Positions 9,727 to 18,294 of a DNA stretch of 36,446 bases are shown one piece after another. The translations under genes and the position numbers were made by a program. The stretch's first letter is position 1. Each line of letters starts with the position of its first letter. Source of the stretch: a virus. The notes beneath the pieces are model-generated. The model was not told where the DNA came from. It searched no databases and saw only the letters and a program-made list of their open reading frames with translations. The stretch is taken from positions 1 to 36,446 of the IMG/VR virus record IMGVR_UViG_3300025099_000065; one strand, 5' to 3'.

Positions 9727-12700
9727 TTATAACTTAGTAGGTGTAAAAGAGTATATGATATCATGTACTACTTTTCTAAACCCTTCGTCATTCTCATATT
9801 TCAATACACATTCTAACCATTGGTTACGCATTCTAGATAATGCTTTAGCTGCGTCCCTAGGGATTGCAGTTCGCCATGTTCTCATACGTCTTTTCATGTT
9901 AGCCGGTGTTATATCTATAACTCCTGTGTCTTGATAGTTATTAAAGAATTGCATACTATCAAACGTTACGTCATACTTATCTAATCCTGCAGCATCATAA
10001 ACTTCATTAACAAATGCAATGTTATTCCATATTTTGTTAATATCCGCTGGTTGTGCAAATATAGTATGTAGCTCTGATGTAGAGTTGATACCATAAAACT
10101 GTCCGTTAACACCTACGTTGTGCTGATGTAATTCATTCTTAGCATTAGGGTTAACAGATAATAGTCTCCTACCGTATTCTAAATACATTTGAGGCTCATA
10201 GTCATAAAAACTTTCAAATGCTCCTAGAAGCTCGTTATAGCCTAATGTAAACGAAGGTGACTTCTTAACAGTAAACAACGTAGCATCTGTAAAATCAGGA
10301 TTAGCTTGTGGTTGAGAATAAGGTACTACAACCGTAGTTACTGCCTCATAAACAACGTTACCTACTTGTATTAACGTTCCCTGTGGAATAGTCAATGGTG
10401 GTAACTTTTGTCCATCTGTCGGTGTTACTATAAAATCAGATACTTTAAATACTTTGTAGTCTGATAAGAACGTATACAATACTCTGTTAAACTTAGCATC
10501 GTATGCACCGTGCACTCCTATAGCTAAACCAGTTGATGTTGATCTTAATGTTTTATCTGTATTTGTAATGTTTCCTTTAATGTTATTACCAAAGAAACTA
10601 CTCATACCTTTAAGATCTGATAACTGCTCTAATCCTCCAGAATACCTCATTAGTTTCTGCAACCTTGCATCATAATGATAAACTGCACTTTCAGTTCCTA
10701 TTACAGAGTTTTGGTGTATTGTACCGCTGTTAGTTGATATGTATCTATAATCTGGGAATACACCACCTTCTCCTAATACTAGAGATTGTCCTGATGTATC
10801 ATTGATTACACTACGTTCATCTAATGACGCCATACCAAATGCTCTATCTTGATAGTATAGTAATGTATCCTTAAAAGAAAGTATTTTATTAATAGGACCA
10901 TATATCCCATCTACATCTCTTTTATTGGCTATAGGGAATGAACGCCAGCTGTCAAATAACTCACCGTTAATCTTAACGTCAGATGCCCATAACTGATTAG
11001 GATGTGAATTTACAAAATCAGATAAAAAGTCTCGTGCAAAGTACTTATTCTGAACTAGGTCTTCGCCCATCCATCCACTATAGATAGAATTATCATTTTG
11101 TGAATAGTCATTTGTTGCTATTCTATCTACTCTCCAGGTATTGCCTGTTCTATACTCTGTGTTTACACTAGATTCAACCGGTACAATTATAGCTGTAGAT
11201 AGTGAATTTATGTCAAATGATTTATATCTAGAGTGAGTTGGTTGCTCATTATTATTGTATCTCTCTATTGCTTCAGAGTCAAAGTAATTTACGTATGAAT
11301 CACCTCCAAATACTTTTGTAGATAATACTTCCGCTGCAGGTACATTTTTAGTAACCTGGTAATGTCCTATGTATTGGTACTCGTTAGTACTTCTACTTTC
11401 ATAGGTATCTCCACCGTATTGATTAGTTAAGTATCTTCTGTAACTAACTGACTTTGCTTTAATGTTTTCGTTACTTACACGTCCTCCATTAAAATTAACT
11501 GTTTGTAGTCCATCAGAGACAGTACCATTTGAATGCAAGTGTCTCATAGATGTAGACATGTGAGGAACACTAGGTGTAACAGATCCTCCAGAAGTACCTT
11601 CAATGTTTAATCTCCATACTAGTTTAGCATTACCAATACCTAAAGGATGTAATTCTTTAGAATTTGAAGTTAAACCTGCTTTACCTCTACTATAAGAACT
11701 ATTATGTAATCCTGGATCAGAATCAACTATACTAGAACCACTAGCATCAAAATTAGTTATTGTTGTCTTATCTGTATTAGGTAATAAATCATTAGTATTA
11801 TCTATGATTTGTCCTGGCTTTAGTTTCATAGCATAAGCTACTTCATATCTTTCTATAGTAGTTAGGTCTTCTTCAAATGTATCATAGCCTTTATAGTAAA
11901 AATTCTCTTGTGCATCAGTCTCAGCAGTACTCCCTGGGTTACTAGCCCAGTGATTCATAAAACCACCATAGTAACCTAATGTTTCAATGTAATCTCCACT
12001 TTTATGCGTTATAGAAGTATCTATTGTCCCAAGTGGACTAATAAAGTGTCCTAGTCTTCTTGTTCCTATAGGGTTACTATTTAACCCAAGACCAGTCAGA
12101 CCTGCTCCTGAACCATTCATAACAGAATACCCAGGTATATCATTTAAGTGCATAAGTACGTTGTCATCATCTCCGTCAAGTGTTACTCTACAACTAGTGT
12201 AGAACGGATTAGTAACCGCACTAGATGTTGCAGGTATACCTGTATCGTAATAACTTTGAATTACAGAACCACCATGAGCTTCTGTAATTGCTCCAAAAAA
12301 CATATGGACACCTGTACCTAACTTACTTTTATCTTGTGTTTCTCTAGGTAATCTAACAATAGAATAACCTGAGATCTTATCAGATATACTACTTACATCA
12401 ACTGTAAATTTAATACCTAATTGTTTTAATTGTAATGTACCATAAGCAGCCTGTGTGCCTGTATTACTAGATAAAGGAAATCCATCCCTTACTTCAGGGA
12501 ATCTGATATCTCCAATCCATTCTACAAAACCTACTGCACCATTATTATCGTGTAATGCAATTGCAAATCTATAAACCTCACCTCTAGCATAACCAGAAAA
12601 GTTTGCATGTGCCCAAGGAGCAGCCATACTGTTTAATTGATTCTCAATGTATATCGGCTTTAATGTTCCATCCGCTTCTAAAGCACCTGAATAAATAGGC

Positions 12701-14202
12701 GTTGTACCTGGAGGAAATCCGTGTACTTGTATTTTCTTATCTGCATCAGTAGATTGATTACCATTAAAAAACGTTGCACCACTTACATCTTGTGTAGTAA
12801 ACTCATAAGAAATATTCTTACCTTGTCCACCTAAAGTAACACCGTCTGCTTGGTATTTATACTGTTGTGCTGCAGTAGCCCAATTGGCTTCTGTTTCTGT
12901 ATTTAAAATGTTTATACAATCATGTTCTTTAGGTACAGAATCATACAAAGGTCCACCTGCGGTAGAATTGTTTGTAAGTAATATATTCTGTGTAGGATCA
13001 TCTTTATCTATCAAAAGTGCCATTGGTTGATTATTCAAATCAGCTAATGGATACTCTGACTGTATTGGTGAGTACTTTGTAGTAGGACTATTAAATCTAT
13101 ATGCTCTTGCATCAAAGTTTAACTCGCTTTCTTTAGTAGTAAGGTTTGCTGCTACCAATCTATTACCTTGTACCTCTATATCTTTAGCTTTAGTAAAACC
13201 TGTGTTAATTATAGCATACTCTTCTAAAGGTATTGTTGTTGCATTTGCAAGAGAAGAACAAGTTACTGTTACTTCCCCAGTTTGCGGGATAGATTGTTCA
13301 GAAAACTCAGATATACTTGCTAGTGTACCATTATTATTGTATAGTACAGCAATGTGTTGTATTACTTCGTACGTAGTATCTAAACCTTTAATTGTATAAG
13401 TAACACTTTTATTAGCACTAGTACCTCCAGCAGAAAAAGTCTCATAGTTAGTATTTTCTGTAGTTGCCTGTGTTAAAGGATACATAACTGATGGAGGCGC
13501 ATAACCTGTCTCACTTCCACTAGACTTTAATAGCCTGTATGTAAACTGAATCTGAGTACTTGTTGTTAGACTTCCTACTCCTAATGATTGTACTACAGGT
13601 TGTGCTAATGTTGTTCCTGGAAACAAGTCAATAGTATTTATCTCAGTATTTAATCTATTTGGATCAGCTAAATTAAAAACCCTAACTTGATTGTTATTAT
13701 CTGTCCAGTATACTCTTTGTTTATTCTCTGTCTCGTACAAAGCAACTGCCTTGTTAATACGGAACTCTGTAGAAAAACCTAATTTTTGATTATACATAAG
13801 ATGGTCTTCTACTGTAAGAAAACCATTATTTAATCCTATAATCTCATCTGTATTTTCATCGTACTTACACTTCCAAATTTGTCCATATGCATCTCCTGTA
13901 GTTGCACTAGTATTTTCAGTTGTAAATAAGATTAACTCATCTACTAATGTACATGAGCCTATTATTTTTAAATTGTTTTGTGCTGGTATAACCGATGTAC
14001 TAACATCCCCTAAAGTCATCTCCGCTATATTTGGGATGCTAAAAGCTATTTTAGTTCCTGCCTCAGTTTCTAAAGATCCAGAAGAGTTTCCTCCATCTGT
14101 AACCACTTTAAAGTTCTTTGCAGAAAAATAAGAGTTAGGATCTCTTTTAGAGAAAGAAGAATCTTGGTCCATACCTTTAAGGTACCCTTGTTTTGCTTCC
14201 AT
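9727..14202 (-). CDS. Tail muzzle-type protein, 1491 aa
   Basis: ATG 14202 to TAA. The N-terminus (QGYLKGMDQDSSFSKRDPNSY, then AKNFKVVTDGG) matches the pattern I know from very large crAss-like tail proteins that open with a 'KGMnkD...dpneYxdaxNxxV' stretch. In the phicrAss001 virion structure a protein of this size and genomic place forms the muzzle that plugs the distal tail. The protein is Ser/Thr/Asn-rich and beta-strand-rich throughout, with no membrane segment, and ends in a basic helical tail (MKRRMRTWRTAIPRDAAKAL near residue 1438). It follows the ring gene at 14206 with a 3-base gap and is the last gene of its unit, closed by a terminator. Family assignment is from recollection of sequence pattern plus position. 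Another tail-tip role remains possible. Confidence 0.88.
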   Translation of the reverse strand: MEAKQGYLKGMDQDSSFSKRDPNSYFSAKNFKVVTDGGNSSGSLETEAGTKIAFSIPNIAEMTLGDVSTSVIPAQNNLKIIGSCTLVDELILFTTENTSATTGDAYGQIWKCKYDENTDEIIGLNNGFLTVEDHLMYNQKLGFSTEFRINKAVALYETENKQRVYWTDNNNQVRVFNLADPNRLNTEINTIDLFPGTTLAQPVVQSLGVGSLTTSTQIQFTYRLLKSSGSETGYAPPSVMYPLTQATTENTNYETFSAGGTSANKSVTYTIKGLDTTYEVIQHIAVLYNNNGTLASISEFSEQSIPQTGEVTVTCSSLANATTIPLEEYAIINTGFTKAKDIEVQGNRLVAANLTTKESELNFDARAYRFNSPTTKYSPIQSEYPLADLNNQPMALLIDKDDPTQNILLTNNSTAGGPLYDSVPKEHDCINILNTETEANWATAAQQYKYQADGVTLGGQGKNISYEFTTQDVSGATFFNGNQSTDADKKIQVHGFPPGTTPIYSGALEADGTLKPIYIENQLNSMAAPWAHANFSGYARGEVYRFAIALHDNNGAVGFVEWIGDIRFPEVRDGFPLSSNTGTQAAYGTLQLKQLGIKFTVDVSSISDKISGYSIVRLPRETQDKSKLGTGVHMFFGAITEAHGGSVIQSYYDTGIPATSSAVTNPFYTSCRVTLDGDDDNVLMHLNDIPGYSVMNGSGAGLTGLGLNSNPIGTRRLGHFISPLGTIDTSITHKSGDYIETLGYYGGFMNHWASNPGSTAETDAQENFYYKGYDTFEEDLTTIERYEVAYAMKLKPGQIIDNTNDLLPNTDKTTITNFDASGSSIVDSDPGLHNSSYSRGKAGLTSNSKELHPLGIGNAKLVWRLNIEGTSGGSVTPSVPHMSTSMRHLHSNGTVSDGLQTVNFNGGRVSNENIKAKSVSYRRYLTNQYGGDTYESRSTNEYQYIGHYQVTKNVPAAEVLSTKVFGGDSYVNYFDSEAIERYNNNEQPTHSRYKSFDINSLSTAIIVPVESSVNTEYRTGNTWRVDRIATNDYSQNDNSIYSGWMGEDLVQNKYFARDFLSDFVNSHPNQLWASDVKINGELFDSWRSFPIANKRDVDGIYGPINKILSFKDTLLYYQDRAFGMASLDERSVINDTSGQSLVLGEGGVFPDYRYISTNSGTIHQNSVIGTESAVYHYDARLQKLMRYSGGLEQLSDLKGMSSFFGNNIKGNITNTDKTLRSTSTGLAIGVHGAYDAKFNRVLYTFLSDYKVFKVSDFIVTPTDGQKLPPLTIPQGTLIQVGNVVYEAVTTVVVPYSQPQANPDFTDATLFTVKKSPSFTLGYNELLGAFESFYDYEPQMYLEYGRRLLSVNPNAKNELHQHNVGVNGQFYGINSTSELHTIFAQPADINKIWNNIAFVNEVYDAAGLDKYDVTFDSMQFFNNYQDTGVIDITPANMKRRMRTWRTAIPRDAAKALSRMRNQWLECVLKYENDEGFRKVVHDIIYSFTPTKL

Positions 14203-14205
14203 CTT

Positions 14206-14961
14206 TTATGAGTTATGTGTTATACGTTGTTCTGCTTTTCCTGCTGACTTATGTCCGTCTGCATGTTGATTAATCTTTGGTATAAGTCTTAACCAGTTAT
14301 TCTTAATAGATTCTGCCATATCTACTGAAGGCATCTTATCTCTAGTTTGTGCTGCTCCAATATACCAATCGCGATCTTGCTCTAGTTTCTGATAAACAGC
14401 TCCTGGTAACTTACCAGACATCCATCTAATAAAACCTATTCTCCATTTAATATGAGAAGCTACAGCCTCTTTAAATTTAACGTCATCTGGAATAGTAGGG
14501 TAACCTCTTTCATCTACAGGCATAGCCATGTAAGAAATTAATACCTTACCTTCAGAGAAGTTAGGAAATAAGTAATCATCGTTTATAGAGTATGTTAAAT
14601 CAGATGCACAAGAGCTATCTTCAGAAAATCCACATCTCCAATGATGAAATGAATCCGTTGTATAACGCATAGCTGTGTAAGCTATACTGTTCTCATCCGG
14701 ACAATTTAGTTTATCTACTACCATGTCTACTCCTGCTACCGTATTAATGTAGTGTAATTCTACTGGTAGCTTAGCTTTGTAATTTTCTACGTCTATAGAC
14801 TTTACTTTCTCATTAAGAAATACAGTTGCACCTATGAATTCCATAGCTTCACCTGCCCACTCAATTGCGTCAGTAATGTCTAAGTCTTCTGTCATACCCA
14901 TATCACGGTATACCTTTGCAAGTATAGGTTCTATAGATACGTATTTTCCGTTTCCAAGCAT
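14206..14961 (-). CDS. crAss-like tail ring/stabilisation protein, 251 aa
   Basis: ATG 14961 to TAA. The opening GKYVSIEPILAKVYRDMGM, the DAIEWAGEAMEFIGA segment and VENYKAKLPVELHYI fit a conserved crAss-like family located directly before the muzzle gene. It is described as a tail stabilisation or ring protein of the neck and tail. The middle is beta-rich (LISYMAMPVDERGYPTIPDD) and is followed by a helical FKEAVASHIKWRIGFIRWM segment, then a charged C-terminal tail. Length is normal for the family (about 220-260). It sits between the 188-residue hub-like gene and the muzzle gene with gaps of 9 and 3 bases, so all are made together. Which ring it forms cannot be told from sequence alone. Confidence 0.87.
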   Translation of the reverse strand: MLGNGKYVSIEPILAKVYRDMGMTEDLDITDAIEWAGEAMEFIGATVFLNEKVKSIDVENYKAKLPVELHYINTVAGVDMVVDKLNCPDENSIAYTAMRYTTDSFHHWRCGFSEDSSCASDLTYSINDDYLFPNFSEGKVLISYMAMPVDERGYPTIPDDVKFKEAVASHIKWRIGFIRWMSGKLPGAVYQKLEQDRDWYIGAAQTRDKMPSVDMAESIKNNWLRLIPKINQHADGHKSAGKAEQRITHNS

Positions 14962-14970
14962 TGTTTTAGT

Positions 14971-15537
14971 TTATAGTAAATAGTAATCAATTTTGCTGTC
15001 TTCGTCTTTAAGTACTTTACTCAAATCTAACTTAGCAGTTCTACAGGGTATAAAAGAGTATGCACTCTTCCATTGATATGTAGCCTTTGTAGTTGAATAG
15101 TACCATTGGGCGATATAGCCTTTTGTATGTTCGTTATAATGTCTTACACGTTTCTTTAGGCGTTTAGCTTCCTCATCTACTTCCCATAGATCCATTGTAG
15201 CTTTCCAGTCTATTGGTAACGGATTAACTAACTCCCCTTCCTTATTTATCCAAGGTGTAAGTTTCTTTTTCCGTATACCTAGTAGACCAAGTCTATATGG
15301 CATGTTAAAGTCAAATGAGTTGTAAAGTATCTCATCTCTTAATTGTTTATTAAAAGAATCTATTACTTGACAATAAGTAGAGTAGTCTACATAAAATGCG
15401 CTATCTCTATCTATTAAAACTCTGTTCCTTTTTTTGTCGTGTCCTTTAAAGTGCATTATGCTGTAGTGATGATAAAAATCTCTACTCTTTATATGCGCTT
15501 TATGTTTCTCAGATTGCTTCCCTTTCCTCTGTTTCAT
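14971..15537 (-). CDS. crAss-like tail hub/ring-associated protein, 188 aa
   Basis: ATG 15537 to TAA. A basic N-terminus (KQRKGKQSEKHKAHIKSRDFY) is followed by a conserved-looking core with FNMPYRLGLLGIRKKKLTPW and PLPIDWKATMDLWEVDEEAK, then Tyr/Trp-rich strands (GYIAQWYYSTTKATYQWK). I recognise this type as the small protein that always sits between two ring proteins in crAss-like genomes, but its exact place in the tail is not certain to me. It is four bases from the upstream ring gene and nine from the downstream one. It has no membrane segment or catalytic motif. The N-terminal lysines could contact DNA passing through the tail, which is speculation. Confidence 0.82.
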   Translation of the reverse strand: MKQRKGKQSEKHKAHIKSRDFYHHYSIMHFKGHDKKRNRVLIDRDSAFYVDYSTYCQVIDSFNKQLRDEILYNSFDFNMPYRLGLLGIRKKKLTPWINKEGELVNPLPIDWKATMDLWEVDEEAKRLKKRVRHYNEHTKGYIAQWYYSTTKATYQWKSAYSFIPCRTAKLDLSKVLKDEDSKIDYYLL

Positions 15538-15540
15538 GTA

Positions 15541-16233
15541 TTAGCTTTGACTGTTATTATCTTTAGCGTTATTATCGTTATCCTTTGGAACTTGTAAACT
15601 CATTCCAAATTGTTGTAGTATTTGTTCTTTCATGTAAGGTATCATCCAGTTGTTAATAGGATACTCATCATCGTAACTGAAACAAGCTGTACCTGTACTG
15701 TCACATTTAAAGTCTAATAAGTCTATTGGATTTGCTACCACTACTCTAGCGTTGATATATTCTATTGCCTGATCTTGTGGCTTAGGTAGAATTAAGTAGA
15801 TGTAGTCATTTAAGAATACAGCTTGAATATCGTTACCTGTGTACTTGTTGTATTTTCTGTAATGAGATACTGTACCCGATGTAACTGAATACGGAGCTGC
15901 TAGTTTGTTTACTGGTCCAACTCTTTGTAATGCTGTCCCACTATGTAGTTCTAGTAATGCAGGGATCTTCTTTTCTGTTCTTAGAGCTATACACCCTATA
16001 TCTACAGAGCAACATTCTGCTGCATCTACTTCTATTAGTTTTAAACATCCTAAGTCTGACACTAGATGTTGGTCTATTTTACGACCAGGCTTGTTATACT
16101 CATTTCTAAGTAACAAAGCTCTTTGATTATTTACGTGATAAAGTATCTGCTCTAAACTGATATCATTGTCATCACTAATTTGGTTACCCTTTAGTATCTC
16201 TAAGATATCAAAGGCTATTTCATTGTAAGTCAT
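15541..16233 (-). CDS. crAss-like neck/tail ring protein, 230 aa
   Basis: ATG 16233 to TAA. The sequence TYNEIAFDILEILKGNQISDD, then ISLEQILYHVNNQRALLLRNE and a DLGCLKLIEVDAAECC block, fits a core crAss-like ring (tail tubular) family that carries this Asp-Leu-Gly-Cys and paired-Cys pattern. The centre is a beta domain (YIYLILPKPQ, INARVVVANPIDLLDF) and the end is a helix (MIPYMKEQILQQFGM) with an Asn/Asp tail. It begins the unit 230-188-251-muzzle. A terminator lies only ~10-75 bases upstream of its start and I find no TAnnTTTG promoter between them, so its transcription probably comes from read-through or from an unrecognised promoter. Confidence 0.87.
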   Translation of the reverse strand: MTYNEIAFDILEILKGNQISDDNDISLEQILYHVNNQRALLLRNEYNKPGRKIDQHLVSDLGCLKLIEVDAAECCSVDIGCIALRTEKKIPALLELHSGTALQRVGPVNKLAAPYSVTSGTVSHYRKYNKYTGNDIQAVFLNDYIYLILPKPQDQAIEYINARVVVANPIDLLDFKCDSTGTACFSYDDEYPINNWMIPYMKEQILQQFGMSLQVPKDNDNNAKDNNSQS

Positions 16234-16242
16234 AGTGTATGT

Positions 16243-16284
16243 TTAAAAACGAGAAATGGAGGACCACATAGTAGCCCTCCTCTC
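16243..16284 (-). terminator. Terminator after phosphoesterase gene
   Basis: Minus strand: 7-bp stem GGAGGGC / GTCCTCC (one G-U pair), 9-base loop, outer GAGA/TCTC pairing across a small bulge, then GTTTTTAAA. It lies just before ATG 16233 of the ring gene. Confidence 0.78.
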
Positions 16285-16315
16285 CAGAACCCCACATCCT
16301 GTTTATTCTCTTTAA

Positions 16316-17236
16316 TTATTTTAATTCCATTGGGTATAAACATGGAAGTTTTCCTTTATTAGTTACTGTACCACAACCAATGACTGGCTTAGGTCCATTC
16401 TTACCGTAGGCAAATGCAAATGCAGTTCTGTCAATTCCACAACCTACTTGCATACCAAAGATTTTATGTTCTTTTCCTACAGAATAATCAACATAGAATT
16501 GTGAGTGTAAGTGACCCTGTACTTGTGGACAAAGATCATTCTTCATTCTACTTCTTGCTGTTCCACCTTCTCCGTGATTGTAACATACTCCTTGAATCAT
16601 AACCTCATGCACAAACTTCCATCCTGGAGTTCCTAATGCAGTTGAGTAATCTATAACCCATTGATCAGCTATACCTGCTGACTTAGCTTTACGGTGTACC
16701 ATACGGTCATGGTTACCAATTGTTACGTATGCTTCTGGAAATACTTTGTACCATCTTTGTAGTTTAGCCTTTGCAACATCAAACTCTTCATTTGGTCCAA
16801 ACGTTTGCATTTCTGACTCATGGTATGAGCTGTAGTGATTATCTATAACATCGCCAATGAAGACTACTGTTCCGCAATCATCACGCTCTTGTATTTCTCT
16901 ACAAAACTTTAAATATTCTTTTAAACAGAATGGCTCATGTAAATCTCCAATAACTAATACGTTATCAGGATTACCACCTGTATACGGTTTTGGTAGTCTT
17001 TCTGTTGGAATCTTTTTAAACGGATTAGCGTTTGCTTTCCATTCTAAGAACTCTTTGTATAAAGCGTCTTGTGTTGGAACTGGTTCAGTATCCTCTGCAA
17101 TCTCTGCCATAGCTGCCTTACGTGCTGCAGTAGCGATGTTCATAGATACATTAAATATTCTTGAAATTTTAGGTGCTCCAGATTTAATGTAACCTGGCTT
17201 TGATATTAAAAACTTTTTTAGTGCCTCTTTAGTCAT
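16316..17236 (-). CDS. Calcineurin-type metallophosphoesterase with HTH-like N-terminus
   Basis: I choose ATG 17236 (306 aa). The frame is open upstream to a GTG at 17272, but that codon falls inside a hairpin and ATG 17236 has the usual A-rich leader. All metallophosphoesterase metal motifs are present: GDLH (D98, H100), GDVID (D129, D132), GNHD (N175, H176, D177), H221 and GHLH (H242, H244). It should therefore bind two metals and hydrolyse a phosphomonoester or phosphodiester; the substrate (nucleotide, nucleic acid or protein) is unknown. Residues ~12-40 (GYIKSGAPKISRIFNVSMNI) look like a helix-turn-helix, so it may act on DNA. It has its own promoter, leader and terminator among structural genes, with neighbours unrelated to it. 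It could be a DNA-processing or anti-defence enzyme; this is not shown by the sequence. Confidence 0.93.
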   Translation of the reverse strand: MTKEALKKFLISKPGYIKSGAPKISRIFNVSMNIATAARKAAMAEIAEDTEPVPTQDALYKEFLEWKANANPFKKIPTERLPKPYTGGNPDNVLVIGDLHEPFCLKEYLKFCREIQERDDCGTVVFIGDVIDNHYSSYHESEMQTFGPNEEFDVAKAKLQRWYKVFPEAYVTIGNHDRMVHRKAKSAGIADQWVIDYSTALGTPGWKFVHEVMIQGVCYNHGEGGTARSRMKNDLCPQVQGHLHSQFYVDYSVGKEHKIFGMQVGCGIDRTAFAFAYGKNGPKPVIGCGTVTNKGKLPCLYPMELK

Positions 17237-17251
17237 AATTGTTTTAAATAA

Positions 17252-17276
17252 AGATGTGACCCCTATCGCCACATCT
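17252..17276 (-). other. Leader hairpin between promoter P5 and phosphoesterase start
   Basis: Minus strand: 7-bp stem AGATGTG / CACATCT, 11-base loop GCGATAGGGGT, then TTTATTT, ending 15 bases before ATG 17236. It may be a weak terminator closing the upstream cassette, or an attenuator for the phosphoesterase gene. Confidence 0.6.
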
Positions 17277-17341
17277 GTTTAAGTTATAATACTAGTACTA
17301 CTTTAGTACAAATATTTCTCGTTGTTTAATTCCTTGTTTTA

Positions 17342-17371
17342 CAAAGATACAAAAACTATTTACTAAAACAA
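17342..17371 (-). promoter_or_regulatory. Promoter P5 for phosphoesterase gene
   Basis: Minus-strand TTG (17371-17369), 19 bases, then TATCTTTG (17349-17342). It is 105 bases before ATG 17236, a much longer leader than at the other promoters, and that leader contains a hairpin. Confidence 0.75.
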
Positions 17372-17391
17372 TACCTGACGGCACTTTTTTT

Positions 17392-17574
17392 TTATTTTTC
17401 TAATAACTTAGCGCAACCTTCGTGAATTTCTTGGATTAACCTGGCTTCTAATTCTTCCATTTGTTTTCCAAGTTTCTCCAACTGTGCAGGAGCTTCGTCT
17501 GCTGCTTTCATTAACTTAATTAATTCTTTCTTGTTAACAGACGTCTTCTTTTTAAAAATATCAAATACTCTCAT
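17392..17574 (-). CDS. Small coiled-coil protein, 60 aa
   Basis: ATG 17574 to TAA. A short basic start (MRVFDIFKKKTSVNKKEL) is followed by an amphipathic heptad-rich helix with many Glu/Lys/Leu (EKLGKQMEELEARL). There is no membrane segment or signal. It is the last gene of the 93-367-101-126-60 unit, 12 bases after a protein with a membrane segment plus coiled coil, so the two may pair through their coiled coils. Function is unknown. The phosphoesterase promoter begins within ~20 bases downstream of the stop codon. Confidence 0.7.
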   Translation of the reverse strand: MRVFDIFKKKTSVNKKELIKLMKAADEAPAQLEKLGKQMEELEARLIQEIHEGCAKLLEK

Positions 17575-17586
17575 CGTTTTAAGTAA

Positions 17587-17967
17587 TTATTGGTTAAGCC
17601 TTCCTAGCTCTTCACGTAGTTCTTCAATCTCTTCTAAAGCTGCTTTTAATTCAGCAATAAGAGTTGCGTTCTCCGTGGATAAATCTATCACTCGCTCTGA
17701 GTGAGTTGTGATTAATGTTTCAATATGTTTTCTTAACTTTACTACTAGACTTTCTAAAGTAGCTATACGTTCTTGTACGCTTTCTTTATACTCAATCCAC
17801 GGGCGGCTTTCTTTGGCTGCTTCGTCTTTACGTATTTCTTTGCGATAGTTAAGAATCATTTGAACTAATTTAACTGTACCTCCTGCACCTACTGTCCCTA
17901 CAACAGTAATCAAGATCGTACTTATGTCTGTACCTCCACTAGCCAATGTGTAAATAAGGTTGATCAT
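17587..17967 (-). CDS. Membrane-anchored coiled-coil protein, 126 aa
   Basis: ATG 17967 to TAA. Residues ~16-38 form one hydrophobic, Gly/Val-rich membrane segment (ILITVVGTVGAGGTVKLV). It is followed by a basic stretch (NYRKEIRKDEAAKE) and then a long Glu/Lys/Leu coiled coil from ~56 to the C-terminus. The layout, one N-terminal membrane segment and a long charged helix, is that of many phage lysis accessory proteins (holin-like or Rz-like inner-membrane spanin) and also of some tail-associated membrane proteins. Its place after fibre genes and beside a small soluble coiled-coil protein fits a lysis role. No endolysin is seen nearby, so this stays a suggestion. Confidence 0.75.
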   Translation of the reverse strand: MINLIYTLASGGTDISTILITVVGTVGAGGTVKLVQMILNYRKEIRKDEAAKESRPWIEYKESVQERIATLESLVVKLRKHIETLITTHSERVIDLSTENATLIAELKAALEEIEELREELGRLNQ

Positions 17968-17987
17968 GTGTGTGTGTTTGTTAAATA

Positions 17988-18293
17988 TTAATTTTGGATC
18001 CCGGCAAATTTATGTTTTGGATTAGTTACGTTAGCTATATTTGACTTCTTAAACTTAATAGTTTTTTCTGTCATAACATCGTAAGCAATCTCTGAGTAAA
18101 ATGTTGCTGGTGTCGTTGTGTCCCCGTCTGAATTTATTACTGCTGGTGTCTTTTCTATAAGCCCTACACGAACTACAGCACTATTTGGGTTACATAGAAC
18201 GTATTTATTATTTTCTTTTTTATAGATACCGTGCTTCACTAAATCAGATAAAGCTGAGGCATCTGTCTTATAAATTAATTTGTAAATATTCAT
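17988..18293 (-). CDS. Hypothetical protein in fibre cassette, 101 aa
   Basis: ATG 18293 to TAA, one base after the stop of the 367-residue fibre-like gene, so translation is probably coupled. The protein starts with a beta/alpha segment (MNIYKLIYKTDASALSDLVK), has a short lysine-rich middle and ends NPKHKFAGIQN. It has no membrane segment, Cys or catalytic motif that I can name. Its tight link to the fibre-like gene suggests a small structural or chaperone-like partner of that protein. I do not recognise the family. Confidence 0.68.
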   Translation of the reverse strand: MNIYKLIYKTDASALSDLVKHGIYKKENNKYVLCNPNSAVVRVGLIEKTPAVINSDGDTTTPATFYSEIAYDVMTEKTIKFKKSNIANVTNPKHKFAGIQN

Positions 18294-18294
18294 C

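Noticed and set aside
17237-17272. GTG start at 17272 for the phosphoesterase
   Set aside because: The GTG is inside a hairpin stem; ATG 17236 has an A-rich leader and gives a normal N-terminus.
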